Source: a virus. From it: a DNA stretch of 64,000 bases. Below are positions 23,062-31,709 of this stretch, piece after piece. Made by a program: the position numbers and the translations under genes. Under the pieces are notes generated by a model. It was not told the origin of the DNA. It ran no database searches and worked only from the letters and a program-made list of their open reading frames with translations. Position 1 is the first letter of the stretch. Every line of letters begins with the position of its first letter. The stretch is taken from the IMG/VR virus record IMGVR_UViG_3300009705_000015, positions 1 to 64,000 of that record. One strand, 5' to 3'.

Positions 23062-25488
23062 ATGTCCGAGCGAAAGCGCAGCATCCGTGAGCGTGTTTTT
23101 GGCCGTCAAAGAACCGATGCGCCCGACCCTGCTGATGTTCAACGATTCACCGATTTGGTGAATGAAGCGAACCAGCCTGAATCTGGATTGCTTTGGGATG
23201 GCAAGGCTTTGGCATCAATGTCAAGAATCGGTCAAGCCACCAAGAAGGGGCGAGCAGCAGAAGGCAGCGGAACTGATACGCTGGTGTCATATTCCCTCTT
23301 GAGAGATATTTCATTGAAGTCAGAAGTCGTCAATGCTATCCTCCGCAGAACTGTCGATGATTGTCTGGGGAATGGATATGAGTTCATCCTCCCCGTTGGC
23401 GAAGAGACCGGAGATGCTGACCAATTGAAGAAGGCACGAGAATGGTTCAAGAATCCTAATCCTGACGATAATGGCAACGAATGGTTGGAATCCCTCATCT
23501 ATGATTTGGCTTTGTTCGGAGATGCCTATCTGGAACTCGATGGGTCCGAAGACAAGAACACGGGTGGCAAAGGTGTCAAGTGGACATATGGAGGCGACCT
23601 CGTGAGCGTATGGCCTATCCCATCTGAACAAATGACTCTCCTTGCTGGCAATCGACGACCAGCCCCACCAAGAATGGCATATGAGCAAAAACTGAATGGC
23701 GAGACTCGTCAATTCTCATCTGACAAAGTGCTTCACATATCGAAGTTCAAACACGACCGAGCGTATGGAACATCTCCGCTTATCTCTTTATTGAACGTAA
23801 TTTCAGGACACATGAATCTGTCAAATTATCTCAACGAACTCTATACAGGAACTCTCCCCAAGACCATCCTGAATGTTGGCGATATATCCAACGGCGAGAT
23901 GAAAGCAATGCTCGCTCTCCTTGAACAACAATTGACCGGAGGCAAATCGCCATTCGGTCTGGTCGCCGTCAATGGTGGAACGGGATTCAATATGCACCGA
24001 GTTCTCGATTCAACCCGTGAAGGGGCGCAATTGGATTTGCTCTATTACTATCGTGAAGAGATATGTGCTGTGTTTGGAATCCCACCGATGAAATTGGGCT
24101 GGGTTCAGACAGGCAAAATGTCGAATCCCGAACAGCAATTGGATGCGTGGTATGATGTGATTGAATCATTCCATCGTCGAATTGAAGCCGTCATTAACAA
24201 TCGACTTCTCCCCTTGCTGGGAATCACCGATTGGCAATTCGATTTCATCACAGTTCGCCCAAGCCGTGAGAAGGAACTTGCTGAAACCCGCAAGGCCGAA
24301 TCATTGGCAATCAGCCATTTGCGACAGGAGAGCATAGTCAGCATCAATGAAGGCCGTATGATGCTCGGTCTTGAACGTCTAAGCGAGCCAGAAGCCGACG
24401 ACCCATTCTTTTTATCTCCAAAGTTATCCATTAACATGGGTGCGGAGGATTCTGCGGAGGAAAATCCAACAACACCTCCATCTCTTGAAGAATTATTCCC
24501 TCCCGATTCAACACCAGATGGTGAAGGAAAATATGCTGGCGAGCATCCAGCAATGACCGATATCCATCCAGCACCAGAACTATCAAATGATATTCGGCTC
24601 GATATGGGTTCTCGAAGAGTCAAAGCATCTGGCGAATATGAATCGCTCATCAGCAATTCCCAGACTTTGCTCGATGCAACATTTGAAGACAATCAACAAA
24701 CATTCGCAACCGATGTTCTCGCCAGCCTGAATGATTTGTTCGCAGCAGGAGATGAAGCGGTTGAGATTCCCGATATTGAAATCGACATACCTGTGAAGTC
24801 ATATCGTCGCAAGGCAAAAATCAATCTCGACGACATCGAAGTCGCATTTGGCCGTATTGATGCCAATATCGCAACAACGCTGGAAAAGCAAATTGTCGAG
24901 GCTGAACTCTTGCTGACTACAACGTATGGAGAATCTCTGGGATTGACTCTTGCACCGACCGGAATGGCGAGCGCATTGATGGCCGACGACATTGCTGCTA
25001 TTGCATTCTGGCGAAGGAGATGGGTCATACCAGCCCTTCGCCGAACTCTTGGCTCACATAGGGCTAATATCACCACCGTCTTTGAACAGATGGTTGGAGA
25101 AGGCCAATCGTGGAAATGGGCTTCTGGCCGAATGAAAGAACTCATTGACCCATCTGGTTCAAAATATCCAAAATACTTTTACAATCGAATCGCTCGAACC
25201 GAGACTCGTCGAGTCGTTGAGAACTCCCACATTTCAGGATTGCGCCGAGCCGGATTCAAATATGTTGAGCGACTCGTTGAAATCGACACCCAAACCGACA
25301 AGGATTTATGTGCGCCGTATGAAGGTGCTGTGTATAAAATCGAAGACTCGAACTCCGTGATTCCAGCCCATCCAAATTGCCGTTGCACGTTCGTTGCACG
25401 AGATGGAGAACCTGCTTCGACCGTGCCAGCATCAGATGTGTTGGTTCCAGCAATTGAAACCCTCCCAGAGCGTGAAGGTGGCAATTGA
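23062..25488 (+). CDS. Portal protein fused to a Mu gpF-like (MuF) domain
   Basis: 808 residues from ATG 23062 (MSERKRSIRERVFG). Residues 60-440 match the HK97-type portal: LLRDISLKSEVVNAILRRTV, GDAYLEL, a stem region and EEICAVFGIPPMKLG. Residues 440-560 form an acidic linker. Residues 640-790 carry a MuF domain with RIARTETRRVVE near 708 and IPAHPNCRCTF near 766, including the conserved HPNCRC. The portal is the dodecameric ring for DNA entry; MuF domains are injected or head-associated minor proteins. In many phages the two are separate genes, so the fusion is notable. The following gene starts within its stop codon. Confidence 0.9.
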   Translation: MSERKRSIRERVFGRQRTDAPDPADVQRFTDLVNEANQPESGLLWDGKALASMSRIGQATKKGRAAEGSGTDTLVSYSLLRDISLKSEVVNAILRRTVDDCLGNGYEFILPVGEETGDADQLKKAREWFKNPNPDDNGNEWLESLIYDLALFGDAYLELDGSEDKNTGGKGVKWTYGGDLVSVWPIPSEQMTLLAGNRRPAPPRMAYEQKLNGETRQFSSDKVLHISKFKHDRAYGTSPLISLLNVISGHMNLSNYLNELYTGTLPKTILNVGDISNGEMKAMLALLEQQLTGGKSPFGLVAVNGGTGFNMHRVLDSTREGAQLDLLYYYREEICAVFGIPPMKLGWVQTGKMSNPEQQLDAWYDVIESFHRRIEAVINNRLLPLLGITDWQFDFITVRPSREKELAETRKAESLAISHLRQESIVSINEGRMMLGLERLSEPEADDPFFLSPKLSINMGAEDSAEENPTTPPSLEELFPPDSTPDGEGKYAGEHPAMTDIHPAPELSNDIRLDMGSRRVKASGEYESLISNSQTLLDATFEDNQQTFATDVLASLNDLFAAGDEAVEIPDIEIDIPVKSYRRKAKINLDDIEVAFGRIDANIATTLEKQIVEAELLLTTTYGESLGLTLAPTGMASALMADDIAAIAFWRRRWVIPALRRTLGSHRANITTVFEQMVGEGQSWKWASGRMKELIDPSGSKYPKYFYNRIARTETRRVVENSHISGLRRAGFKYVERLVEIDTQTDKDLCAPYEGAVYKIEDSNSVIPAHPNCRCTFVARDGEPASTVPASDVLVPAIETLPEREGGN

Positions 25489-25892
25489 TGAGCAAGAGCA
25501 AGGCAATGAATCTGGCGAGGATGCTCAAGGCGAGAACCGCCATTGCTCTCGGCTCTATGTCGATTACAGGAACAACCATGCCGAGCGCACTTGACAAGGT
25601 GGCTCATTTGATTCTTGGAGAAGCCAAAAAGTTAGCACCTGTCGAGACGGGTGCATTGAGAGCATCCGGTCGGGTTGTTCGTGTTAATCAATATCAACGC
25701 ATCGTGCAATTCGGTGGGTCCGGTTCTGGTGTGAACTACGCACAGGCTGTGGAGTTCGGAACCATGAGGCAACGACCTCAACCATTCTTATATCCAGCCG
25801 TGATGAAGAACAAGAAGGCAATCAAAGGTCTCATCATCAACGATGTGAACAAGTCATTGAGCCGTGTGGCCAGAATGGGGTCAAGCAAATGA
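25488..25892 (+). CDS. HK97 gp10-like head-tail joining protein
   Basis: 134 residues. ATG 25488 overlaps the portal stop. LILGEAKKLAPVETGALRAS near residue 42 and YAQAVEFGTMRQRPQPFL near 86 are the hallmark pattern of the gp10 (neck/tail completion) family: APVxTGxLR then EFGT...PxPF. The C-terminal helix is basic. It acts at the head-tail interface during assembly. Confidence 0.85.
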   Translation: MSKSKAMNLARMLKARTAIALGSMSITGTTMPSALDKVAHLILGEAKKLAPVETGALRASGRVVRVNQYQRIVQFGGSGSGVNYAQAVEFGTMRQRPQPFLYPAVMKNKKAIKGLIINDVNKSLSRVARMGSSK

Positions 25893-26014
25893 CGAGCATT
25901 GCTGGCCGTGATGCTGACCACCGCTGGTGCAGACAATCCAAAGTGTGGATTCTCAAGCGACTATCGAATCAGAGCCGCAAGAAGCCGCCATTGAATAAGA
26001 CCCAAAGGGCATGA
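25889..26014 (+). CDS. Possible small basic protein, 41 aa
   Basis: An ATG overlaps the preceding TGA (ATGA) and the product is basic (KVWILKRLSNQSRKKPPLNK). It overlaps the convergent - strand gene 25953-26186 by 62 bases, so it may be a chance frame. Confidence 0.3.
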   Translation: MTSIAGRDADHRWCRQSKVWILKRLSNQSRKKPPLNKTQRA

Positions 26015-26186
26015 AGTATTCGCTGTCGTCAAAATGACTTTGCTTGATTACTCGGCGACACATAACGCCGTCGATTGTTGTCCAGATTGAACCAGCGGTT
26101 CGGCGTTCAACGGTGAAATACCAATGGCATTCTGAATCGCAAACGGAGGTTGCTCGGTATGTTTGGCCTGCTGTGAATTGGGTCAT
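25953..26186 (-). CDS. Small conserved phage-type protein, 77 aa
   Basis: Start MTQFTAGQTYRATSVCDSEC lies 21 bases after a - strand TATA element. FTVERRTAGSIWTTIDGVMCRR and a C-terminal MPFGSYSMAAS match a widespread small family in bacterial and phage genomes with the pattern Y..RS.CD..C...F.V..RT........PLG.YSMAP. The family function is unknown. The frame extends upstream, but those residues overlap the promoter. Confidence 0.7.
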   Translation of the reverse strand: MTQFTAGQTYRATSVCDSECHWYFTVERRTAGSIWTTIDGVMCRRVIKQSHFDDSEYFMPFGSYSMAASCGSDSIVA

Positions 26187-26204
26187 ATCTAATGCTACAC
26201 CTCC

Positions 26205-26217
26205 GAGTATATCAATG
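26205..26217 (-). promoter_or_regulatory. Promoter for the - strand gene 26186
   Basis: CATTGATATACTC on the - strand; GATATA ends exactly 21 bases before the ATG. It is divergent from the promoter at 26235. Confidence 0.65.
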
Positions 26218-26234
26218 CTTTGGCAATCACAATG

Positions 26235-26244
26235 TTTAAGTATC
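26235..26244 (+). promoter_or_regulatory. TATA-like promoter for gene 26265
   Basis: TTTAAGTATC ending 20 bases before ATG 26265, spaced like the other elements but different in sequence. Confidence 0.4.
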
Positions 26245-26264
26245 TCATTGCTTTGGGATAGGGG

Positions 26265-26765
26265 ATGAACATATTCATACTTGACACTGACCCACGCCAA
26301 GCCGCTGAAAACCTCGCTGACGTTCATACAATCAAAATGGCGCTGGAGTCAGCCCAAATCCTGACGACCTGTTTGTATCTGGTGGGGGTTGATGAATCGG
26401 AGATGCCTTTGACTAAATCTGGAACTCCATACAAGCCAACCCACCGGAATCACCCCTGCACCATCTGGGCGCAATCGACTCGAAGCAATTTCATCTGGCT
26501 GGCGCAACACGGCTGGTGGATATGCCAAGAATACTCCAACCGATATGGAAAAGTTCACGCTTGTCAATTGCCAATCGAACAGTTAATTTCAATGGCTCAT
26601 CATATTCCAGACGGTGAACTGACACCGTTTGTTCAAGCAATGCCAGACGAGTTCAAGCACGAAAGTGCGGTTGTTGCATATCGCCGATACTACATCGAGG
26701 GCAAATCTAAAATCGTCAAATGGGCGAATGGCCGACCAGCACCGGCATGGTTCTCAAGACATTGA
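26265..26765 (+). CDS. Conserved phage protein of unknown function (DP...D.H..KM family)
   Basis: 166 residues. MNIFILDTDPRQAAENLAD, then HTIKMALESAQIL, HRNHPCTIWAQSTRSNFIW, YGKVHACQLPIE and FVQAMPDEFK are in the same order as in a conserved protein widespread in tailed phages, including cyanophages (pattern MNIF.LD.DP...A....DKHVVKM...AQ...HP...W...S..N...L). The many conserved H, D and W residues suggest an enzyme, but no function is established to my knowledge. Monocistronic unit. Confidence 0.7.
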   Translation: MNIFILDTDPRQAAENLADVHTIKMALESAQILTTCLYLVGVDESEMPLTKSGTPYKPTHRNHPCTIWAQSTRSNFIWLAQHGWWICQEYSNRYGKVHACQLPIEQLISMAHHIPDGELTPFVQAMPDEFKHESAVVAYRRYYIEGKSKIVKWANGRPAPAWFSRH

Positions 26766-26788
26766 TACGCCAAAGGATTGATAAGGGG
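26760..26788 (+). promoter_or_regulatory. Two-box promoter for gene 26807
   Basis: CATTGATACGCC at 26760 and GATTGATAAGGGG at 26776, 16 bases apart. GATAAG ends 21 bases before ATG 26807. Confidence 0.65.
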
Positions 26789-26806
26789 CAACCCACAGGG
26801 GTGTAT

Positions 26807-27106
26807 ATGACCCACGAAGCATTCGAGATGCAAACGCCATGCCAAACCCCAACACCTGTCTTTGATTCGGTCGATTGGGCGTTCCAGAACAACAGCCTCC
26901 AAGTCGGATGGTTGCCAAAAGACCATCCAGAGTTCGTCAGATATGAACAAGCACATTGGAATGTTGTAGCATGGTCGCCAGATTGGGTTCAGTATACCAT
27001 CCCCGTAGTCAGCCAAGAGTTCGCTACTGCACTTCTTAATGAGTTCCACGCAATGAATTGGAACTCAATGCTGATAACTTATGATGTTGGATTGTTCAAC
27101 CGTTGA
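26807..27106 (+). CDS. Hypothetical protein, 99 aa
   Basis: The ATG at 26807 is set by the promoter; earlier in-frame codons overlap the previous gene. The protein is W- and Y-rich (SLQVGWLPKDHPEFVRYEQ, WNVVAWSPDWVQYTIPVV) with a helix near the end. No family recognised. It is a leaderless single-gene unit before the capsid operon. Confidence 0.6.
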   Translation: MTHEAFEMQTPCQTPTPVFDSVDWAFQNNSLQVGWLPKDHPEFVRYEQAHWNVVAWSPDWVQYTIPVVSQEFATALLNEFHAMNWNSMLITYDVGLFNR

Positions 27107-27126
27107 ATCCACCAGACCAAACAGAA

Positions 27127-27140
27127 GGGTGATAACCCCC
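27127..27140 (+). promoter_or_regulatory. TATA-type promoter of the protease-capsid operon
   Basis: GGGTGATAACCCCC is itself a palindrome; GATAAC ends 23 bases before ATG 27160. Confidence 0.55.
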
Positions 27141-27159
27141 CTCGCTCAACCATTGAGGC

Positions 27160-28728
27160 ATGAGTCAACCTATTCGTGCTGTGGTGCTTGATATTGACGA
27201 CTACAAGGCTCGTGGTGGCAATAGCCGTCAGGTGTCTATGAAAATGAACTTTGAGATTCCATTCGAGATTGACACATCGAACAAGGCCGTTGATGGATAT
27301 ACTCCTGACCCAGATGATGTGATAGTGCGTGGACCCGTGTATGTTGGCAATGCCGATATGCTTGACCGCCACAGTGAACTCGTCGCCCCAGAAGCAATTC
27401 TAAACGCTTGGGGGAACTACTCAAAGAATCCTGTAATACTATACAACCACAGCAAGGATGCTGGGGTCATTGGGCGAATGCTCGATGTTGAGATGGGTAT
27501 GTGGGATGGTATCGAAGGCGAAGTTCCAATCGGGCGAGCCTTGATTGATGGTGGCGAGAAGGCCATCGTCAGGAAAATACGCAAGGGAATGCTTCGTGCG
27601 TTCTCTATTGGATTCATTGCCAAAGCCGCTATCAAAGAATGTGCTGACGAGGATTCATGTTATCTGACCTTCACCGATATTGATTGGCTTGAGACCAGCG
27701 TGGTTGATGTTCCAGCCTCACCCAACGCACTATTCCAAGTCGAGAAGCACATAATTGGATATGAAGACTTAGGAGATTCATTCGCAATAGTATTCGAGAA
27801 GGAGTATTCCGATGATGAGGATATTGCTGACGAGGATGATGATGATGATATGGTTGTCGAAGAATCGGTTGGTTGCGGAGGTTGCGGAACGTGCAATTGC
27901 GGTTCAAAGGTTATCGAGGCCGATACCGAACAGGATTTGGCAATCGACGAATCGACAACAATCTCGGAATTGAAAGACTTAATTTCAAGCCTAAACGATA
28001 GACTCGATGCGATTTCACCTATCTCTGAACCTCAATCCTCCAAAAGTGAATGCACCGAATCGCTTAATACCCCAATAGATGAAGACATAGGATATACAGC
28101 GAAGGCGAACACTATGACTGACGAAACAATCATCGAAACCGCAGAACAAGAATCTCTTGTTGTTGTTGAAGACTCTATTACTACACCTGAACTCGAAATC
28201 AAAACTGTTGAAGAATCAACAGAAGAGGTTGTAGTTAAGGCAACAGAAGAAGCAACAGAAGAAGCAGAAGAACTCCCAGCAGAAGAACTCCCAGCAGAAG
28301 TCGTTGAAGAGGTTGCAGAAGCAACAGAAGAGGAATCTGCACCATCTGACCCAACAACCACAGCAATACTTATTGAAGTCGTGAAGGCATTAACAGGTGT
28401 CGAGGCTCGTTTGTCAACAATCGAATCTCACGTTGCTGTTGATGATGAAATCAATTCCCTCAAGGCTCAATTAGAAGCCCTGAAAACCGAGAAGGATGCT
28501 GCAATCGCAGAAGCCGCACTTGAAGCAGAAGTCTCCAAGCGAGTCGCAGCACTTGTTGGAGAAGTTCCTGCTGCTGAATTATCAGCAAACCCAAAATCCA
28601 TTGGCGGGGCAACAGTTCCTAAAGTGAACAAGTCCATCACACGCCACGACCCACAGCCTGTAGTATCACATGGCATGAACGGTCTTGCATCATGGTTGGA
28701 AAACCAAATCTCAAGCAGAGGTGCTTGA
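27160..28728 (+). CDS. Prohead protease fused to scaffold-like C-terminus
   Basis: 522 residues. Residues 1-195 match the HK97/U35 prohead protease: RGPVYVGNADMLDRHSELV, NPVILYNHSKDAGVIGR (candidate catalytic His near 97), MLRAFSIGFIA (candidate Ser near 148) and WLETSVVDVPASPNALF. Residues 220-400 are very acidic with EE- and EEA-type repeats and a short Cys cluster (CGGCGTCNCG near 246). Residues 400-470 form a coiled coil like the delta-domain scaffold. The protease cleaves scaffold and capsid protein during maturation. Fusion of protease and scaffold in one chain is known in several phages. The Cys cluster may bind metal and is unusual. Confidence 0.85.
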   Translation: MSQPIRAVVLDIDDYKARGGNSRQVSMKMNFEIPFEIDTSNKAVDGYTPDPDDVIVRGPVYVGNADMLDRHSELVAPEAILNAWGNYSKNPVILYNHSKDAGVIGRMLDVEMGMWDGIEGEVPIGRALIDGGEKAIVRKIRKGMLRAFSIGFIAKAAIKECADEDSCYLTFTDIDWLETSVVDVPASPNALFQVEKHIIGYEDLGDSFAIVFEKEYSDDEDIADEDDDDDMVVEESVGCGGCGTCNCGSKVIEADTEQDLAIDESTTISELKDLISSLNDRLDAISPISEPQSSKSECTESLNTPIDEDIGYTAKANTMTDETIIETAEQESLVVVEDSITTPELEIKTVEESTEEVVVKATEEATEEAEELPAEELPAEVVEEVAEATEEESAPSDPTTTAILIEVVKALTGVEARLSTIESHVAVDDEINSLKAQLEALKTEKDAAIAEAALEAEVSKRVAALVGEVPAAELSANPKSIGGATVPKVNKSITRHDPQPVVSHGMNGLASWLENQISSRGA

Positions 28729-28771
28729 ATCACAGTCCAAAGGGCAATAAATAAAAACGGAGATGAATGAT

Positions 28772-29830
28772 ATGACAACTGAAATTAACTTTACTGATAT
28801 GGTCAGCCGTGTGAAAGACGCACTTGCTGGCGATTCCGCCTCGAATGGTGCAACCTTTTTTCCAACTGAAACCGCTGATGAGATTATTCAGATAGTGTAT
28901 GAACGTAATTTCATGCGCTCTCTATTCCCATCTATGCCAATGTCAACCAGAACTGTTAAGGTTCCAAAATTGAATGGCAGCGTTGGATTCCACCGCCAGA
29001 CTCTTGCTCAAACAAAAGCCGGAACTGCATCTGATGAATCAACCCAGACTTCAACAGAAGTCGATTTGACTTTGAAGACCATGATTGCCAACATTCCAAT
29101 CGGGAACTATTTGATTGCATACGGTGTCGAAGGTTTGTTATCCGTTCTCCGTGATGATATCGCTTCTCGCCTTGCATACAATGAAGAATCCCTATTGATT
29201 AACGGTGATACTGAACTCACACTTGCTGACAACATCAACGGTGTCTATGCTTTGCCAAACAACGCACATGGTATCAACATCACAGCAGGAACAGAACAGA
29301 ATGATTACCTTCTGAACTTCAATGGTCTTCGCAAATTGGCTGGTGCAACATCTGTATCGGTTAGTGGAACATTCGCTTTGAGCCACCTTCGCTCTGCAAT
29401 CAACAATCTCGGTGTCTATGCTGACAATCGTGCTGAACTCTCTTTGATTGTTCCTCGAAACCTTGAAGTTCAATTGCTTGGAATGACCGAACTTCAAACT
29501 GTCGATAAGTATGGTGCTGGCGCAACAATTCTCTCTGGAGAACTTGGCCGCATTTACGGAATCCGTGTGTTCGCAACAGGAGTTATCCCAACCAACCTAA
29601 ATTGGCTTGGCAAGTTCGACAACACAGTTCTCACCAAGACCGTTGCTCTATTACTGAACAACCGTTCTCCACTGATTGGAAATCCAACTGACCCTGACCG
29701 CAGATTCAGCATGGGATTCCTTGATGAGCCGACCAAAGACCGATTCGTCTTAATCCCTCGTCAAGACCTTGCATTCAATGTCCGTTATTCAGAGGCCGTG
29801 TGCCTAATGACAGGCATAGCAACAGTCTGA
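28772..29830 (+). CDS. Major capsid protein, HK97 fold
   Basis: 352 residues. ATG 28772 was chosen over 28763 because GGAG at 28759 then gives the normal SD spacing; the upstream ATG would abut it. The sequence runs N-arm helix, E-loop (SVGFHRQTLAQTKAGTASDE), P-domain with spine helix (LLSVLRDDIASRLAYNEESLL), A-domain strands (AELSLIVPRNLEVQLLGM, GRIYGIRVFATG) and a C-terminal strand, the order of HK97-like capsid proteins. It follows the protease gene and is the main shell protein. The mature N-terminus is probably produced by proteolysis. Confidence 0.85.
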   Translation: MTTEINFTDMVSRVKDALAGDSASNGATFFPTETADEIIQIVYERNFMRSLFPSMPMSTRTVKVPKLNGSVGFHRQTLAQTKAGTASDESTQTSTEVDLTLKTMIANIPIGNYLIAYGVEGLLSVLRDDIASRLAYNEESLLINGDTELTLADNINGVYALPNNAHGINITAGTEQNDYLLNFNGLRKLAGATSVSVSGTFALSHLRSAINNLGVYADNRAELSLIVPRNLEVQLLGMTELQTVDKYGAGATILSGELGRIYGIRVFATGVIPTNLNWLGKFDNTVLTKTVALLLNNRSPLIGNPTDPDRRFSMGFLDEPTKDRFVLIPRQDLAFNVRYSEAVCLMTGIATV

Positions 29831-29839
29831 TTCTGATTA

Positions 29840-29905
29840 GAGTCGCCTATCCAACATGGGTATAGCGTGAGCCATCCCCAAAATGGGATGCGACTCCGTG
29901 ATAAA
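29840..29905 (+). promoter_or_regulatory. Three-way-junction-like hairpin and promoter after the capsid gene
   Basis: GAGTCGC (29840-29846) and GCGACTC (29890-29896) are perfect complements. They enclose two further hairpins, TATCC/GGGTA (about 29848-29862) and CATCCC/GGGATG (about 29873-29890), a compact junction of about 57 bases. Immediately downstream, GATAAA (29900-29905) ends 23 bases before ATG 29929. The element could terminate or stabilise the capsid mRNA while a new promoter serves the connector genes. Confidence 0.5.
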
Positions 29906-29928
29906 CCATGAAGGATAAGGGATAGATA

Positions 29929-30588
29929 ATGACAGCAATCGACTACTGCACACTTGCCGATGTCGAAGCGTATGCTGGCGTTGACTTCTCTGATGGAATC
30001 GGACCCACCGATGCTCAAATCCTATTGATGATTGGAAACGCATCCCGATTGATGGATGCTTATGCTGGCAAACAATTCGCTGGCGCTGAACAACATGAAG
30101 AATGGTTCGACACAGGTTTTGGTTCCTCCAATTTCACGTTGTCAGAACGACCCGTCATAAGTATCACTTCATTCCATATTGTCAGTTCGTCAGGTGTTGA
30201 AACCCTCTTGAGCAAAGGCCGAGTCGGGAACACCAACGACTATTATTTGGCAGACCCAGAAGCGGGTCTCATCCGTATGTTTTACGCATTCCAATACAAC
30301 GCTCAATCTCGATTGAAAGCAGTATATCAGGCTGGTGCAACCACACCTCCAGCCGATGTCAAAATGGCCACCATTCTTCATGTTGTCAGGTCGTGCGCTC
30401 GTGCGGCCATGAATGACGAAAACTGTATGGAGAGAGTCAAGGAGTTCTGGATTGGACTTCTCAAAGACAGCAATAGTGAGTATCGTGATTTGCTTGAGAT
30501 GGTGAAATCACATCACCTCATCGGAGTCGCATCGTGGGGTCAAAATAACGCACCCCAGAATTATTCTGGAATCGGTCGGGGCTGGTGA
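29929..30588 (+). CDS. Head-tail connector (gp6-like)
   Basis: 219 residues. MTAIDYCTLADVEAYAGVDF, then two helices with DAQILLMIGNASRLMDAYAG, SERPVISITSFHIV and a final helical bundle match the HK97 gp6 / SPP1 gp15 connector family that adds to the portal ring. Position right after the capsid gene agrees. Its stop overlaps the GTG of the next gene. Confidence 0.75.
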   Translation: MTAIDYCTLADVEAYAGVDFSDGIGPTDAQILLMIGNASRLMDAYAGKQFAGAEQHEEWFDTGFGSSNFTLSERPVISITSFHIVSSSGVETLLSKGRVGNTNDYYLADPEAGLIRMFYAFQYNAQSRLKAVYQAGATTPPADVKMATILHVVRSCARAAMNDENCMERVKEFWIGLLKDSNSEYRDLLEMVKSHHLIGVASWGQNNAPQNYSGIGRGW

Positions 30589-31100
30589 TACGTTTGGCAA
30601 TCGGAGATACAGGTCTGCCGTCGATTGACCCACACACTACTCTCGCCAACCTTATTGAAGCCAATATGGTTTCACCAGATGGCGTCTGGACACCTGTTGT
30701 AAATCCCGAATGGCTCGAATACAAAAAGCAAAAGACATATCAAATCGCAATTCAACCCATGATTGGATTGACAAGTGAAGCATTCTTCGATTCAACATCG
30801 ACAACGATTGCGAAGACTTCTCAATGGTTCGGTCGTGTGTGTTTGTTCGCACCAACCCGTGTGAAATGCTGGGAGATGATGGCCAAGTTCTTGGTGGTGA
30901 TGAACAACGGCGTTCTCACGTTCCCATCGGCTGGATTGGAACCTGCTGGCAATGGTGCATATCAATATGCCAGAATTACAAGGTCAGATGAATCCAAACC
31001 TGTTCGGTATTTTGAGCCTGAATGTGGACCCTCTGGAGATGCTGGAAACTGTATCGGATATCGCACCGATTACACGGTGGAATTGAGATGGGGCGAATGA
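30585..31100 (+). CDS. Tail-completion/neck protein candidate
   Basis: 171 residues from a GTG overlapping the previous stop (GTGA). Beta-rich with few motifs (TYQIAIQPMIGLTSEAFFD, GRVCLFAPTRVKCWEMM, RTDYTVELRWGE). Size, strand-rich nature and position after the connector fit a head-closure or tail-terminator protein; this is inferred from gene order. A hairpin with T-run follows at 31106. Confidence 0.5.
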   Translation: MIRLAIGDTGLPSIDPHTTLANLIEANMVSPDGVWTPVVNPEWLEYKKQKTYQIAIQPMIGLTSEAFFDSTSTTIAKTSQWFGRVCLFAPTRVKCWEMMAKFLVVMNNGVLTFPSAGLEPAGNGAYQYARITRSDESKPVRYFEPECGPSGDAGNCIGYRTDYTVELRWGE

Positions 31101-31105
31101 TTTAT

Positions 31106-31127
31106 CCATTTAACGAATGGGGTTTTT
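31106..31127 (+). terminator. Hairpin terminator with T-run
   Basis: CCATT and AATGG with loop TAACG, followed by GGGTTTTT, directly after the end of the head gene operon. Confidence 0.5.
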
Positions 31128-31147
31128 GAAACATTGTTGTTCCAAAC

Positions 31148-31161
31148 CATTGATATAGTCG
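31148..31161 (+). promoter_or_regulatory. Promoter for gene 31178
   Basis: CATTGATATAGTCG; GATATA is followed by 20 bases and a TTG at 31178, or 29 bases and the ATG at 31187. The usual spacing favours the TTG. Confidence 0.6.
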
Positions 31162-31177
31162 AACCTGTTGGCTATGT

Positions 31178-31435
31178 TTGAGCATCATGCAAACGAGCCA
31201 ATACGATAACCAAGACGAGCCAAGAACCCATAGTGGAATGAACTACATTTGTTCATTCAACGATATGAAAAAAGCAAACGCCATCCATGCTACATTGACA
31301 GAGATTGGAATGGTTGTTGAAATGGTCAAAAAACCAAATGGTTGGGGCTATCATGCACACCTATACACCAACGATGAAACCTTGAAAGTCCAAGTAATCA
31401 ATGGTGAAGACTCATTGTATTTGACCGAGATGTGA
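31178..31435 (+). CDS. Hypothetical protein, 85 aa
   Basis: TTG 31178 is favoured by promoter spacing; ATG 31187 (MQTSQYDN) is the alternative. The fold looks like beta-alpha-beta (NYICSFNDMKKANAIHATLTEIG, then VEMVKKPNGWGYHAHLY). No family recognised. It is followed after 4 bases by gene 31440, so they are co-transcribed. Confidence 0.6.
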   Translation: MSIMQTSQYDNQDEPRTHSGMNYICSFNDMKKANAIHATLTEIGMVVEMVKKPNGWGYHAHLYTNDETLKVQVINGEDSLYLTEM

Positions 31436-31439
31436 GACT

Positions 31440-31709
31440 GTGCAACAGCAAATCCACACCCTGATGAGGGGCTTGGGCGTTGAGGATGAATCATTCACCC
31501 TCCACGAGCCTCTCACGGACACACACCATGTTTTCACGACCTATGGGGTCGTTGAATGGATAACGAACAATGGTGGTGAATCGGCGATTCAAAGAGTCGT
31601 TGAGTTCCTGACCGTTTGTCCAGATGGAAAAACAGTTCGTGAGTTATTCATTGACATTGCCAAAGGCTCAATCGACTTGAGTTCAGACCCAGATTTCAAA
31701 TCAAAGTGA
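31440..31709 (+). CDS. Hypothetical protein, 89 aa
   Basis: Begins with GTG 31440, 4 bases after the preceding stop. Moderately acidic, with a helix (AIQRVVEFLTVCPDGKTVRELF). No motif. Its end overlaps the end of the - strand gene 31701-32108 by 9 bases, so the two transcripts converge. Confidence 0.55.
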   Translation: MQQQIHTLMRGLGVEDESFTLHEPLTDTHHVFTTYGVVEWITNNGGESAIQRVVEFLTVCPDGKTVRELFIDIAKGSIDLSSDPDFKSK

